Source: Fodinibius roseus
GTDB lineage: Bacteria > Bacteroidota > Rhodothermia > Balneolales > Balneolaceae
DNA length: 64,000 nt
NCBI RefSeq assembly: GCF_900129315.1
Contig: NZ_FQUS01000002.1
Span: forward strand, 248,001 to 312,000
Direction of reading: 5' to 3'
The notes below the pieces were generated by a model. That model saw nothing but the letters and a program-made list of their open reading frames with translations. It was not told the origin of the DNA and did no database searches. The translations under genes were made by a program, and so were the position numbers. Positions within the stretch are counted from its first letter, which is position 1. Every line of letters starts with the position of its first letter. Shown here piece after piece: positions 44,396-54,229 of this stretch.

Positions 44396-46642
44396 ATGTC
44401 TGCAAATACTACGATAACAGAACCCGAAGTAACACTGGAACTGGCAAAGGATCACGGACTCGATGAACATGAGTATGAAATGATCAGGGAATATTTGGGT
44501 CGCACGCCCACCTTTACGGAGCTGGGGGTATATTCGGTGATGTGGAGCGAACACTGTTCATACAAAAACTCCATCCTCGAAATTAAAAAATTACCGAGTG
44601 AAGGTCCCCAGTTGCTGGTCGGGGCGGGTGAAGAAAATGCCGGTCTTGTTGATATCGGGGACGGACTGGGGTGTGTATTTAAAGTGGAAAGTCATAATCA
44701 TCCCTCTGCCATTGTACCCTATGAGGGGGCGGCTACCGGCGTGGGGGGTATTCACCGGGATATCTTTACGATGGGTGCTCGCCCGGTGGCAAGCCTTAAC
44801 TCTCTTCGATTCGGGGACCTGGACAGCGCCCGCGTACGCTTTTTACTGGACGGCGTGGTTCGCGGTATCGCTGATTACGGGAATTCGTTTGGGGTCCCGA
44901 TGGTAGGCGGGGAAATTTATTTCGATGACAGCTATGAAGGCAATCCGCTGGTCAATGCCATGAGTGTGGGTATCGTAAAAGCCGGCCGGACGGCCTCCGC
45001 CATTGCCGAAGGAGCCGGTAACCCGGTTATTATTGTAGGGTCGGAGACGGGGCGGGACGGTATTCACGGGGCAACGTTCGCTTCGGAAGAGATCAGCGAG
45101 GAAAGCGAAGAAAAACGTCCCAGCGTGCAAGTGGGCGATCCTTTTGCCGAAAAACTGTTGCTGGAAGCAACCCTGGAAGTGATTAAAAACGGTGGGATCG
45201 TTGGTATACAGGATATGGGTGCGGCCGGCATCAGCTGTTCATCCTCGGAGATGAGTGCCAAGGGAAAAAGCGGCATGCGGATCGACCTGGACAAGGTACC
45301 CGCCCGCGAAGAGGGCATGACAGCCTATGAATTGCTGCTCTCTGAAAGCCAGGAGCGAATGCTGGTGGTCGCTGAAAAAGGTCGCGAGCAGGAAATTATC
45401 GATATTTATGAGAAATGGGATCTGAATGCCGTAGTGATCGGGGAAGTGACAGACGGCGAAAACGTGACATATTATAAGGAGGGCGAAGTAAAGGCCGATA
45501 TCCCCGCCGACAGTCTCGTGCTGGGCGGTGGAGCTCCTCAGTATGTTCGCGAGGCTGAGAAGCCGGAATACCTGGAAGAGACACAGTCGTTCAATACCGA
45601 TAGTCTGGATCACCCGTCCGATCACAAAGAGATGCTGAAAACGCTGTTGCAGGCGCCTAACATTGCTTCCAAACGATGGGTTTACGAGCAGTATGATACG
45701 ATGGTACGTACGAATACGGTCAATGGGCCGGGTCCCTCAGATTCGGGCGTGGTGCGCATTAAGGGAACCAACAAAGCCCTGGCCGTGAAAACGGATTGCA
45801 ACGGCCGGTATGTGTACCTGAACCCGCGGCGCGGGGGACAAATTGCGGTTGCGGAAGCGGCCCGTAACGTGGTATGCAGCGGGGCAAAACCGATGGCCAT
45901 CACCAACTGTCTCAATTTTGGAAATCCCTATAAACCGGAAGTCTACTGGACGTTCAAAGAGGCTCTGGCGGGCATGGGCGAGGCATGCCGCAGGTTTAAT
46001 ACGCCGGTCACGGGAGGAAATGTCAGCTTTTATAACGAAAACCCGGATATGGCGGTGTTCCCGACGCCGGTTATCGGGATGCTGGGACTTATTGAAGATT
46101 TGGAAAAGCATCGCATGACCCCGGCATTTAAGCAGGAATCAGATGTCATTTATTTCATTGGCGCGGATCGCAGGGGACTGGGAGGCAGCGAGTATCTGCA
46201 TACCATTCATGGATTGACGACCGGGGATGCCCCGGAGATGGATCTTGATTTTGAAGGACGCCTGCAGGTCGCCCTGTTGGACGCTATCCAGCAGCAAAAA
46301 GTGAATGCCGTGCATGATATCTCTGATGGAGGATTGTCTGTAACACTGGCTGAGATGGCGATATTCAGCGGCAGAGGAGCGGAGGTGTCGGTTGATGAGC
46401 TCGGTGATAATATGCATGAGGTCCTGTACAGTGAAGCTCAATCCGGGGTTGTGGTGACCTGCGGGGCCGGCCGGGAAGATACGTTGGAGAACCATTTTTC
46501 AGAGCAGAATATTCCGTTTTACAGGCTGGGGACGGTGGGAGTCGAACAGGATGCTTTGGAGATCAGCGGTTTGCTGAAGGTCGCCTTGGATGAAATCACT
46601 GCTCTCTATGGGGGGGTGATCGAAGGAGCCATGAAGCAGTGA
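44396..46642 (+). CDS. purL: Phosphoribosylformylglycinamidine synthase subunit PurL
   Basis: Purine biosynthesis: ATP-dependent conversion of FGAR to FGAM, with glutamine-derived ammonia supplied by PurQ and PurS, not encoded here. The small-type PurL of 748 residues has the expected motifs: [38 protein letters not shown]-like [26 protein letters not shown]-type [19 protein letters not shown], and the second-half [15 protein letters not shown] and [16 protein letters not shown]. It stands alone on the plus strand, divergent from lemA. Confidence 0.97.
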   Translation: MSANTTITEPEVTLELAKDHGLDEHEYEMIREYLGRTPTFTELGVYSVMWSEHCSYKNSILEIKKLPSEGPQLLVGAGEENAGLVDIGDGLGCVFKVESHNHPSAIVPYEGAATGVGGIHRDIFTMGARPVASLNSLRFGDLDSARVRFLLDGVVRGIADYGNSFGVPMVGGEIYFDDSYEGNPLVNAMSVGIVKAGRTASAIAEGAGNPVIIVGSETGRDGIHGATFASEEISEESEEKRPSVQVGDPFAEKLLLEATLEVIKNGGIVGIQDMGAAGISCSSSEMSAKGKSGMRIDLDKVPAREEGMTAYELLLSESQERMLVVAEKGREQEIIDIYEKWDLNAVVIGEVTDGENVTYYKEGEVKADIPADSLVLGGGAPQYVREAEKPEYLEETQSFNTDSLDHPSDHKEMLKTLLQAPNIASKRWVYEQYDTMVRTNTVNGPGPSDSGVVRIKGTNKALAVKTDCNGRYVYLNPRRGGQIAVAEAARNVVCSGAKPMAITNCLNFGNPYKPEVYWTFKEALAGMGEACRRFNTPVTGGNVSFYNENPDMAVFPTPVIGMLGLIEDLEKHRMTPAFKQESDVIYFIGADRRGLGGSEYLHTIHGLTTGDAPEMDLDFEGRLQVALLDAIQQQKVNAVHDISDGGLSVTLAEMAIFSGRGAEVSVDELGDNMHEVLYSEAQSGVVVTCGAGREDTLENHFSEQNIPFYRLGTVGVEQDALEISGLLKVALDEITALYGGVIEGAMKQ

Positions 46643-46822
46643 TAGTGGAAGGTGTAAGGTAGAACGTAGAAGGTGTCCGGTTATAAATATTAAGCTGATA
46701 GCAGAGGGTAAAATCCCCCCTAAAACCCCCCCCTAAACCCTTTTATTGTTAAAAAGAGGGGATCATCTGGTTGGACCTTGGGCAAATTATATAACTGCAG
46801 CTAAAAAAATATTTAATTGACC

Positions 46823-47542
46823 ATGAAAGATAAGATTGTTCTGATTGTAGGGGGATCCGGTGGAATTGGCAGCGCCTGCGCCCATATGTTTGCAAAAGGA
46901 GGGGCCAGGGTCGTGCTTGCCGCCCGGGATCAACAAAAAGCCGAAGCAGTTGCCAGAGAGATCAATGAGAGCGGGGGAGAGGCTTACGTCATAGGCGTTG
47001 AGGTGACAGAGCTGGCCTCGGTATCGAATATGGTGCGTGAGGTGACCGAAGACCTGGGAGCTATTGATGTACTGGTGAATGCTTTTGGTACGGCCGTCAT
47101 CCAGCCGTTGTTGGATATCAAGCCCGATGACGCCAAAGAGATGCTGGAGGTGAATGTGTATGGGACCTTTCTGGTGACCCAGACGGTGGTGCGATATATG
47201 GCAACAGAGAAAAAGGGACGGGTGATCATGCTGCCGGGGAGCCTGGGGAAATACCCGATGAAGAATTCGTCCGTCTATTCAGCCTCTAAATTTGCCGTTA
47301 CCGGCTTTACGAAATCCCTGATCGAGGAACATAAGCGCAGCGGGGTCAAATTTACGCTCCTGCATATTGGCGGTGTCGCTACTTCGCTGTGGGACAGTCC
47401 CACGGTGGACATGCGGGTACGCAAAGATAAAATGTTGACGCCCCGGGAAGTGGGAAAGGCCGTTTATTATGCGGCCAACCAGCCCGAGGGCTCGGTACTC
47501 AACGAGATAGTACTCCAGCCCGAATCGCACCAGATGGTGTGA
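46823..47542 (+). CDS. Short-chain dehydrogenase/reductase
   Basis: NAD(P)-dependent oxidoreductase of the classical SDR family, 239 residues. ATG 46823 is preferred over the in-frame TTG 46817. Nucleotide-binding motif VGGSGGIGSA (a variant of TGxxxGIG), NAG-type NAFG, and the catalytic YSASK with an upstream Ser region (LPGSLGKY). Gene lies 180 bases after purL. No specific substrate can be inferred. Confidence 0.92.
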   Translation: MKDKIVLIVGGSGGIGSACAHMFAKGGARVVLAARDQQKAEAVAREINESGGEAYVIGVEVTELASVSNMVREVTEDLGAIDVLVNAFGTAVIQPLLDIKPDDAKEMLEVNVYGTFLVTQTVVRYMATEKKGRVIMLPGSLGKYPMKNSSVYSASKFAVTGFTKSLIEEHKRSGVKFTLLHIGGVATSLWDSPTVDMRVRKDKMLTPREVGKAVYYAANQPEGSVLNEIVLQPESHQMV

Positions 47543-47598
47543 CCGTCATTAGGTTTAGGTCGAAAGTAGAAGGTAAAAGGTGAAAGTTGGGCTGCGGG

Positions 47599-48150
47599 TT
47601 AATCCAGTCCGGGGCGGTCGCGCATATAACCTTCCTGAGCCATCATTTTTCCCATTTCGTCATAGGCTTCATTATCTTCCGGAGCCCAGGTGCCTAATCC
47701 GTCCACATACCTGTTATACATACAAAATGCAGCTGCAATAAGCACCGTGTCATGAATCTCACGGTCGTTTGCGCCGGCTTTTTTAGCCTTGCGAAGATCT
47801 TCCTCCCCAACGTCCCGACCGCTTTTTTGTACTTTTTTGGCTATATCCAGGAGCGCACGGAGTTTGAGAGAAATATCGGTCTGCTCAAAATCCCTTTTGA
47901 TATCATCGATCAGTGAAAGATCGCCGTCAAAGTGATGAGCGGCGGATGCTCCGTGGGAAGTATGGCAAAAATGACAGTTATTCTGATATGAGACATAAGA
48001 TGCGATCATTTCCCGTTCTCCGCTGGAGAGAGGAGATGGACCCCGGAGCAGGGTTTCTGCCAGTTCACAAAGTGGTTTTGCCGTATCCGGTCTGAAGTGG
48101 AAAAGTCCCACGATGCCGGGCTTGTCGTTATTTAAGTCAATATGTGCCAT
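47599..48150 (-). CDS. AhpD/carboxymuconolactone decarboxylase-like peroxidase-related protein
   Basis: AhpD-like helical protein with the redox motif CHFC in YQNNCHFCHTSHGASAAHHF, characteristic of the peroxidase-related branch of the carboxymuconolactone decarboxylase family. Length 183 residues. Likely a cytoplasmic thiol peroxidase or disulfide reductase. It converges with the SDR gene (56 bases apart) and is followed upstream by repeat DNA. Confidence 0.9.
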   Translation of the reverse strand: MAHIDLNNDKPGIVGLFHFRPDTAKPLCELAETLLRGPSPLSSGEREMIASYVSYQNNCHFCHTSHGASAAHHFDGDLSLIDDIKRDFEQTDISLKLRALLDIAKKVQKSGRDVGEEDLRKAKKAGANDREIHDTVLIAAAFCMYNRYVDGLGTWAPEDNEAYDEMGKMMAQEGYMRDRPGLD

Positions 48151-48197
48151 AGGTAAATACCTGCATTAGGAATGTTATTGGTTTATGAACTATATAT

Positions 48198-48508
48198 AGA
48201 GGACTTTGTAAAATCGTTTTTTGTCCAATCTCCTCATTTTCGCGAATTCAACGTCCTCACATATGCCTAACGCGGATTATTCACGAAATAGTAACAAGTA
48301 AAGAGTACCTCAATGATATTGTTTGAGATATCAAAAAATAAATATAACTCAAATTTGAGTGCAGTCACAATAGGTTGCGAAATTGAGCCGTACACTTGGT
48401 CTCGTTCATGACCAAATTTCCTGGTGAATAATCCGGGTCATTATGCTGTGGTTTTGAATTCGCTCAGGGGTTGACAATGATCAAAACTCCTGGTTTTTCA
48501 AAGCCCTT
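48198..48508 (+). repeat. Family 1 interspersed element, copy D, split by another element
   Basis: Left half 48198-48267 (AGAGGACTTTGTAAAATCG, TTTTCGCGAATTCAACGTCC) and right half 48441-48508 (TTATGCTGTGGTTTTGAATT to GGTTTTTCAAAGCCCTT) together make one family 1 copy. The 173 bases between them are a family 2 element. Flanking TATAT and TATAA agree in four of five bases. Confidence 0.75.
48268..48440 (+). mobile_element. Family 2 miniature element inserted in a family 1 copy
   Basis: Ends are TAACGCGGATTATTCAC on the left and GTGAATAATCCGGGTCA on the right, inverted repeats of about 17 bases. It has no coding capacity; the interior holds a perfect palindrome ACTCAAATTTGAGT. A second copy with different interior is at 59931-60158, and a similar end is at about 20752. 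Interruption of a family 1 copy proves that family 2 moved later at this site. Confidence 0.75.
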
Positions 48509-48608
48509 GTATAATATCGCTCAGCGGCTTCAAGGGTGCAACCTGAATTTGTTAAAAATATAAAATGAGCACTCCTTTTTAAAAAGGAGAGGACAGGTAC
48601 GGGATATT

Positions 48609-49937
48609 TCATTTCAGGACAGATTGTATAGCATTCCCGATAATATGAATAGCTTCATCGATATGTTGTTTTGTAACGGTTAGCGGGGGACGAAATCGCA
48701 TGGTTTTGGTACCGCAGGAGAGAATCATCAATTTCTTTTTAAAGCACTCCTTGATCACGGCATCCCGTATTTCAGTATTGGGAAAATCAATGGCGCAAAA
48801 GAGCCCTTTGCCCCGAGCGTTGGCCACCTGTTCATACTGCTCAGCAAGTCCCTGTATGTTCTTCAGCAGATAACGGCCCATTTGGGCGGCGTTTTCAACC
48901 AGGTTTTCTTCCTCAATCACTTCCAGGATACGTCCGAACCGAACCATATCCACCAGGTTGCCGCCCCAGGTAGAATTGATTCGTGAAGGGACCTGGAAGC
49001 AATTTGTTTCTATCTCATCCACTCGCTTGCCGGCCAGGATGCCGCACACCTGTGTCTTTTTACCGAAGGCCAGGATATCGGGCTTAACGTAATGCTCGTG
49101 GGCCCAGAATTTGCCGGTCAGCCCCACGCCCGTCTGTACCTCATCGTAAATGAGCAGGGCTTCATGCTCATCCGCTAATTCACGAAGGGACTGGTGAAAC
49201 GTTTTGCGAAAGTGATTGTCACCGCCTTCGCCCTGGATAGGCTCAATAATAATACAGGCAATTTCATCTTTATATAGTTCAAAATAGCGTTCGGCCTGTG
49301 CTATAGCTCGCTCTTCCCGGGCGATCGTTTGCTGGAGATGCTCCTCCGTTTCGGGATAGGCCATGGCCGGGGAAATGACCCGGGGCCAGTCGAATTTAGG
49401 AAAATATTTTACCTTGGTCGGATCCGTGTTCGTCAGCGACATGGTGTAACCCGTCCGCCCGTGGAACGCCTGTTCGAAGTGGAGCACCCTCTGTCCTTTT
49501 TCCTGCCGGTACCCTTTCTCAAAGTTCTTCTGCACCTTCCAGTCAAAAGCAACTTTCAGGGCATTCTCCACAGCCAGGGCACCTCCCGAAATAAAAAAAG
49601 AATAAGGCAGGTAATCCGGTATACCTATCCGGTCAAAATTATCAACAAAGGCAGCCAGCTCCTCGGTATAAATATCTGAATTGGACGGTTTATTAATCGC
49701 GATCTGGCCGATTTTATCCTGAAATTCCCTGTTAGCCAGCCGGGGGTGGTTCATGCCCAGCGGATTGGAGGCAAAGAAGGTGAAAAAGTCCAGGTAACGG
49801 TCCCCGTTTCTGGCATCGCAAAGATAGCCGTCCTCGCTTTTCTTGAGATCCAAAACAATATCATAGCCGTCGGTGAGCATATGCCTGTCTAAAATTTGGT
49901 GAACTTGTGTTGCTGTAACGTTTTCAGTGATAGCCAT
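48609..49937 (-). CDS. lat: L-lysine 6-transaminase
   Basis: PLP-dependent class III aminotransferase transferring the epsilon-amino group of lysine to 2-oxoglutarate, giving 2-aminoadipate semialdehyde, the first step of lysine breakdown or of protective pathways. The LAT-specific motif FFTFFASNPLGMNHPRL is present, together with the PLP lysine in ILAFGKKTQVCGILAG and the Asp in LLIYDEVQTGVG. Length 442 residues, normal for LAT. The gene is divergent from the initiator tRNA gene. Confidence 0.93.
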   Translation of the reverse strand: MAITENVTATQVHQILDRHMLTDGYDIVLDLKKSEDGYLCDARNGDRYLDFFTFFASNPLGMNHPRLANREFQDKIGQIAINKPSNSDIYTEELAAFVDNFDRIGIPDYLPYSFFISGGALAVENALKVAFDWKVQKNFEKGYRQEKGQRVLHFEQAFHGRTGYTMSLTNTDPTKVKYFPKFDWPRVISPAMAYPETEEHLQQTIAREERAIAQAERYFELYKDEIACIIIEPIQGEGGDNHFRKTFHQSLRELADEHEALLIYDEVQTGVGLTGKFWAHEHYVKPDILAFGKKTQVCGILAGKRVDEIETNCFQVPSRINSTWGGNLVDMVRFGRILEVIEEENLVENAAQMGRYLLKNIQGLAEQYEQVANARGKGLFCAIDFPNTEIRDAVIKECFKKKLMILSCGTKTMRFRPPLTVTKQHIDEAIHIIGNAIQSVLK

Positions 49938-50019
49938 AAACCTCGTATGCGGGTTTCTGTTTATAAATATTGCATATTAATTAAAGAAAAGAAGAGTGGT
50001 AAAAAAAATAAATTTATTA

Positions 50020-50049
50020 TTGACAAGTACCCATGTCAAGCCTTATTAT
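50020..50049 (+). promoter_or_regulatory. Promoter of tRNA-fMet gene
   Basis: TTGACA (50020-50025) and TATTAT (50044-50049) with an 18-base spacer match the general sigma-70 consensus, placing transcription start about 6 bases before the tRNA. This fits a strong stable-RNA promoter. Confidence 0.6.
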
Positions 50050-50061
50050 AGGCACTCACAT

Positions 50062-50134
<73 letters not shown>

Positions 50135-50139
50135 CTATC

Positions 50140-50176
50140 AAAAAGCGGCTTTCTGATTTCGGAAGGCCGCTTTTTT
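50140..50176 (+). terminator. Rho-independent terminator after tRNA-fMet
   Basis: Stem AAAAAGCGGC (50140-50149) and GCCGCTTTTT (50166-50175) with further pairing inside and a T-run, 5 bases after the tRNA. A clear intrinsic terminator. Confidence 0.9.
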
Positions 50177-50329
50177 CATTTTATTGGGCTTGGAAAGCAG
50201 TGGGAAGGCCTCCATCTCTCACTCAACTTTCCCGATATTTTTATCCTATTACCCCCTCAGTCCCGGGAACAGTTCATCCTCTCGCACAAGAAGTTCGGGG
50301 CCGGTATAAAATAATCGCATCGATTACCT

Positions 50330-51565
50330 TTAAACCTTTACGCTTTCATATTCCCTGATTGTACGGCTGATGATAGCGATACAATCCCGCAGCTGTTTTT
50401 CCGTCATCACCAGGGGCGGGGCAAAACGGATGATATTACCATGGGTGGGTTTTGCCAGGAGTCCGTTCTCTTTCAGCTTCAGGCAAATATTCCAGGCCGT
50501 ATCACTCTCCTCGGAATCGTTGATGACAATAGCATTCAGCAATCCTTTGCCGCGGACGAGCTTCACCAGTTCCGTTTGATCGATAAGTTTTTCCATTTCC
50601 TCCCGGAAGATCTTCCCCAGGCGTGTGGCGCTGCCAGCCAGGTCTTCGTCCCGCACCACCTCAAGGGCTTCCATCGTGACGGCACAGGCCAGCGGGTTGC
50701 CTCCATAGGTCGAACCATGCTCACCGGGACGAAGGCATCCCATGATCTCATTGTCGGCTAATACGGCAGACACCGGGTATGCACCTCCTGAGAGAGCCTT
50801 GCCCAGGATCACAATATCGGGACGAACCCCTTCATGGTCCACACACAGCATCTCACCGGTGCGCGCAATACCGGTTTGGATTTCGTCGGCAATAAAGAGC
50901 GCATCATACTTCTCGCAGAGTGCCGATACCTCGGTGAGATATCCTTCCGAGGGCACCTTGACCCCCGCTTCTCCCTGGATCGGTTCCACCAGAAATCCCG
51001 CTACATCTTCCTTCTGAAGCGCCATTTCAAGGGTTTCCGGATCGTCGTAAGGGATAGACAGAAAGCCCGGGGTATAGGGCCCAAAATTTTTGCGGGCAGC
51101 CGGATCATTTGAAAAGGAAATAATACTGGTTGTCCGCCCGTGAAAATTACCTTTGGCTACAATGATGGTCGCTTTTTCCGGCGTCAGGTTCTTCTTTTCG
51201 TAAGCCCACTTGCGGCAGAGTTTTATAGCGGTTTCCACCCCTTCAGCGCCGGTGTTCATGGGTAAAAGTTTGTCATAACCGAAAAGATCATGCATATATT
51301 TCTCATATGCTCCCAGCTGATCACTGTAAAAAGCGCGGGAAACGAGGGTCAGCTTTTCGGCCTGCTCCTTCAGGGTGGTGATGATCCGCGGGTGGCAATG
51401 TCCCTGGTTGACGGCAGAGTATGCCGACAGAAAATCATAATAACGGTTACCTTCCGGGTCCCATACATGTACTCCTTCTCCTTTGGAAAGCACCACCGGC
51501 AGGGGGTGATAGTTATGAGCTCCAAACTGTTCTTCGAGCGAAATAGCTTGTTCCGTAGTAGTCAT
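50330..51565 (-). CDS. rocD: Ornithine--oxo-acid transaminase
   Basis: Class III PLP aminotransferase converting ornithine plus 2-oxoglutarate to glutamate semialdehyde and glutamate. Features: [51 protein letters not shown] and the PLP lysine in [15 protein letters not shown], all typical of RocD. 411 residues. It forms with lat and the racemase cluster nearby an amino-acid metabolism neighbourhood. An inverted repeat lies just upstream. Confidence 0.95.
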   Translation of the reverse strand: MTTTEQAISLEEQFGAHNYHPLPVVLSKGEGVHVWDPEGNRYYDFLSAYSAVNQGHCHPRIITTLKEQAEKLTLVSRAFYSDQLGAYEKYMHDLFGYDKLLPMNTGAEGVETAIKLCRKWAYEKKNLTPEKATIIVAKGNFHGRTTSIISFSNDPAARKNFGPYTPGFLSIPYDDPETLEMALQKEDVAGFLVEPIQGEAGVKVPSEGYLTEVSALCEKYDALFIADEIQTGIARTGEMLCVDHEGVRPDIVILGKALSGGAYPVSAVLADNEIMGCLRPGEHGSTYGGNPLACAVTMEALEVVRDEDLAGSATRLGKIFREEMEKLIDQTELVKLVRGKGLLNAIVINDSEESDTAWNICLKLKENGLLAKPTHGNIIRFAPPLVMTEKQLRDCIAIISRTIREYESVKV

Positions 51566-51585
51566 GTATGGTTTAATTATGGTTA

Positions 51586-51611
51586 ATCCTATTGAGCCTA
51601 CAAGATAGGAT
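51586..51611 (-). promoter_or_regulatory. Inverted repeat upstream of rocD
   Basis: ATCCTAT (51586-51592) and ATAGGAT (51605-51611) with 12 bases between, centred about 33 bases before the rocD start. Could be an operator for a dimeric regulator or a leader hairpin; no family assigned. Confidence 0.35.
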
Positions 51612-51690
51612 CTTAAAAAGAGAAGAAAAATATACTTTCTGAAGGTTTTTTAAAATCCTCATTTCAGTTAAATGGATTTTTTTAATTTGG

Positions 51691-51827
51691 GGACGCTTTG
51701 CAAAACCGTTCTTTTAGCTACTCTCTTCATTCTTATGCATCCAAATCCTTCCTTATGCCTTATACACTACAGTTTTGAATACGCTCAGCGGTCGATATTG
51801 ACCAATATCCCCTGTTTTAAAAGGTAT
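51691..51827 (+). repeat. Family 1 interspersed palindromic element, copy E
   Basis: Recognisable from GCTTTGCAAAACCGTTCTTTT at the left and GATATTGACCAATATCCCCTG at the right; the interior (TTTTGAATACGCTCAG) matches copies C, D and F. More diverged than the others, and no target duplication can be made out. Confidence 0.7.
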
Positions 51828-52160
51828 TATAAAAAAGAGGGCGCCCTGAATTTAGCAGATTTAAGTCTCATAAACTTATAGCTAACTCCTGAGGCATCCT
51901 CTTTTGAACAATTATAAGCAAGTATACATAGGGATTGACTCTTAGATAATGAGCAAATAGCCTATTGCGGAAAGTAAAGGCCATTGAGTTAAGTTTTTCT
52001 TGTAATGAGCGGTTTTAGTCAAAAGTCAGGGGGGACTGCAGATCCCCTCACCTTAACCTTCTCCCCGATGGGAACGGAGAGGGATTCGAAGAGAGACTGA
52101 AAGGTAGAAATTGGAAATTCCGCTTCGTAAAGGATATATTATGCCGTCGATTAATATTGA
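51828..52160. other. Intergenic region, no gene seen
   Basis: No convincing frame. A GC-rich dyad GGGGGACTGCAGATCCCC is seen near 52030-52048, and a stretch rich in CCTT/CTCC follows. Together with the terminator at 52161 this might belong to a short untranslated or non-coding transcript, but no family is recognisable. Confidence 0.35.
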
Positions 52161-52190
52161 ACCCTTGAGTATATTGCTCGAGGGTTTTTT
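52161..52190 (+). terminator. Intrinsic terminator upstream of symporter gene
   Basis: Stem ACCCTTGAG (52161-52169) and CTCGAGGGT (52177-52185) followed by seven T. It points along the plus strand, yet no plus-strand gene lies upstream for over 2 kb except the tRNA, which has its own terminator. It lies 39 bases before the symporter start. Confidence 0.75.
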
Positions 52191-52228
52191 TATTAGGTAG
52201 AAATCCAACTTTATGGATTATATAAAAT

Positions 52229-53755
52229 ATGCATTGGATTGACCTGACGATTTTCGCCTGCTACATGATAGGCATGTTGGGTTTTGGCGTCTTTTTCCTG
52301 CAAAGAAACAAAGGGGCAGACGACTATTACGTGGGCGGACGAAATATGAGCAGCCTGCATATCGGACTGTCGGTAGTGGCAACCGATGTGGGGGGCGGTT
52401 TTTCCATTGGGTTGGGGGGGCTCGGTTTTGTGATGGGGATATCCGGTTCCTGGATGCTCTTCACGGGTCTGGTGGGAGCATGGCTGGCGGCCGTACTATT
52501 GATACCGAAAGTTAAAGGCAATCCCGTTTTCGACAAGGCCTTCACTTTTCCCGAGATTTTCAAGCACTATTTTAATCCTGAAGTAGCCCTTGTAGCGGGG
52601 ATCATATCAGCCATAGGGTATGCCGGGTTTACCAGCTCCCAGATCCTGGCCGGTGCCAAGCTGGCCCAGGGAACCTTTGCCGATCTCGATCTGCAAACGG
52701 CGCTCATCATCATGGGATCTGTGGCCGTGATCTATACGGTGATGGGGGGACTCAAAGCCGTTATTTACACGGACACCGTACAGTGGACCATCCTGATGCT
52801 GGGCCTTATTTTTGTGGGAATTCCGATCTCGTACAATGCTATCGGCGGGTGGGAGGCCATCTCACAGACGGTTGATCCCGCACTGCTTTCGATGAGTAAC
52901 CTCACCTGGCAGCGTGTAGTATACTGGGGAGCAACGATCATTCCCATCTGGTTTGTAGGGATGACGCTCTACCAGCGTATTTATGCCTGTAACGACGAAA
53001 AGACGGCAAAGAAAGCATGGTTTCTGGCGGGACTTTTCGAATGGCCGGTTATGGCCTTTATGGGCGTGGCATTGGGACTGTTTGCCAAAGTGGCTGCCGC
53101 TCAGGGCATGTTTGACTACCTGGGGGCTGCAAATGTCAGCGATACCGACCCCGAGACCGGCCTGCCGATGCTATTGCGCACAGTACTTCCCGTGGGATTC
53201 ATGGGCATTATGATGAGCGCCTATTTTTCCGCTATCCTCTCAACGGCCGACAGCTGCCTGATGGCTTCGTCCGGTAATGTGGTTTCCGATATTATCGGCT
53301 ATTTCAGGGAAGTGGATCATGACAGCGATACGTTCCTTCGGTTTTCACAGATCATGACTCTTCTCATCGGCGCCGGCGCCTTGCTTGTTGCCAGCATGAT
53401 GACTAACGTGCTGGATCTGATGCTCTATTCCTATGCTTTTATGGTATCGGGACTGTTTGTACCGGTTGTGGGCGCGTTCTACTGGGATAAAAGCAGCAGT
53501 GTAGGCGCTATAGGAGCCATGATGCTGGGAGGTGGAACAACTTTTGTTTTGCAGTTACTACTTGAAAATATTGTCTTAAACGTTCAAAAGATCCCTTTTT
53601 TTGATTTTGATCAAATAGTATGGGGAATAGAAAAACTCCCCGCCGGACTGGATGCCAACGTATTTGGAATTTCAGTTTCGCTCTTAATGTTTGTAACATT
53701 ATCACTGCTTTTCCCGGACGAAAGCAGTGAATCCCCGGAAGTTATCCATAACTGA
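52229..53755 (+). CDS. Sodium:solute symporter (SSS family)
   Basis: Inner-membrane sodium-driven transporter, 508 residues with about 13 hydrophobic segments. SSS-family features: DDYYVGGRNMSSLHIGLSVVATDVGGG at the N terminus and the sodium-site region MSAYFSAILSTADSCLMASSGNVV. Relatives take up proline, pantothenate, sugars or other solutes. Being first in a tight cluster with an acetyltransferase, two racemases, an M23 domain and an M20 amidohydrolase, it may import an amino acid or peptide-like compound; inferred. A dyad AATCCA/TGGATT (52202-52219) lies just before the start. Confidence 0.93.
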   Translation: MHWIDLTIFACYMIGMLGFGVFFLQRNKGADDYYVGGRNMSSLHIGLSVVATDVGGGFSIGLGGLGFVMGISGSWMLFTGLVGAWLAAVLLIPKVKGNPVFDKAFTFPEIFKHYFNPEVALVAGIISAIGYAGFTSSQILAGAKLAQGTFADLDLQTALIIMGSVAVIYTVMGGLKAVIYTDTVQWTILMLGLIFVGIPISYNAIGGWEAISQTVDPALLSMSNLTWQRVVYWGATIIPIWFVGMTLYQRIYACNDEKTAKKAWFLAGLFEWPVMAFMGVALGLFAKVAAAQGMFDYLGAANVSDTDPETGLPMLLRTVLPVGFMGIMMSAYFSAILSTADSCLMASSGNVVSDIIGYFREVDHDSDTFLRFSQIMTLLIGAGALLVASMMTNVLDLMLYSYAFMVSGLFVPVVGAFYWDKSSSVGAIGAMMLGGGTTFVLQLLLENIVLNVQKIPFFDFDQIVWGIEKLPAGLDANVFGISVSLLMFVTLSLLFPDESSESPEVIHN

Positions 53756-53785
53756 TTATTTTTCTAATGACTTTAACCGACTACC

Positions 53786-54226
53786 ATGCAATTTGATATC
53801 ATATATTCTGATACGGAAAATCCGACGGTTTTTTCCCGCAAGGACATTGTTGATTTCCTGTATGAACACCTTGACGAGTATGGAGATGAAAAACGTCATA
53901 TATCAAGTTGTATAAGTTATGCCTATGGGGATGAAGCCGGTCAGGATGGCTTTATCCTCGTAGCCCACCGGGGTGAAGAGCTCCGGGGAGCCGTTATTAT
54001 TAACCACACGAATATGGGCGGGTATATACCGGAGCACATTTTAGTGTATATTGCTGTTCACGGGGAAGCCCGGGGAAAAGGAATAGGAAAGCAGCTGATG
54101 GAGCGGGTGATCGACGCCACCGAAGGCGATATTGCACTACATGTCGAGCCCGACAATCCGGCCAAATACCTGTATGAGAAATACGGCTTTACCAATAAGT
54201 ATTTAGAAATGCGACTTAAGAAATAG
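53786..54226 (+). CDS. GNAT family N-acetyltransferase
   Basis: Small acetyl-CoA-dependent acetyltransferase, 146 residues. Acetyl-CoA-binding motif A is seen in YIAVHGEARGKGIGKQLMERV, followed by the C-terminal NPAKYLYEKYGFTNKYLEM. The racemase gene begins three bases after its stop, so the two are almost certainly co-translated. Likely substrate an amino group of an amino acid; unproven. Confidence 0.92.
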   Translation: MQFDIIYSDTENPTVFSRKDIVDFLYEHLDEYGDEKRHISSCISYAYGDEAGQDGFILVAHRGEELRGAVIINHTNMGGYIPEHILVYIAVHGEARGKGIGKQLMERVIDATEGDIALHVEPDNPAKYLYEKYGFTNKYLEMRLKK

Positions 54227-54229
54227 GGC

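Noticed and set aside
52002-52090. GC-rich dyad region as a possible structured RNA such as 6S RNA or a riboswitch
   Set aside because: Only short stems can be drawn by eye and no known consensus is visible; kept only as part of the terminator question.
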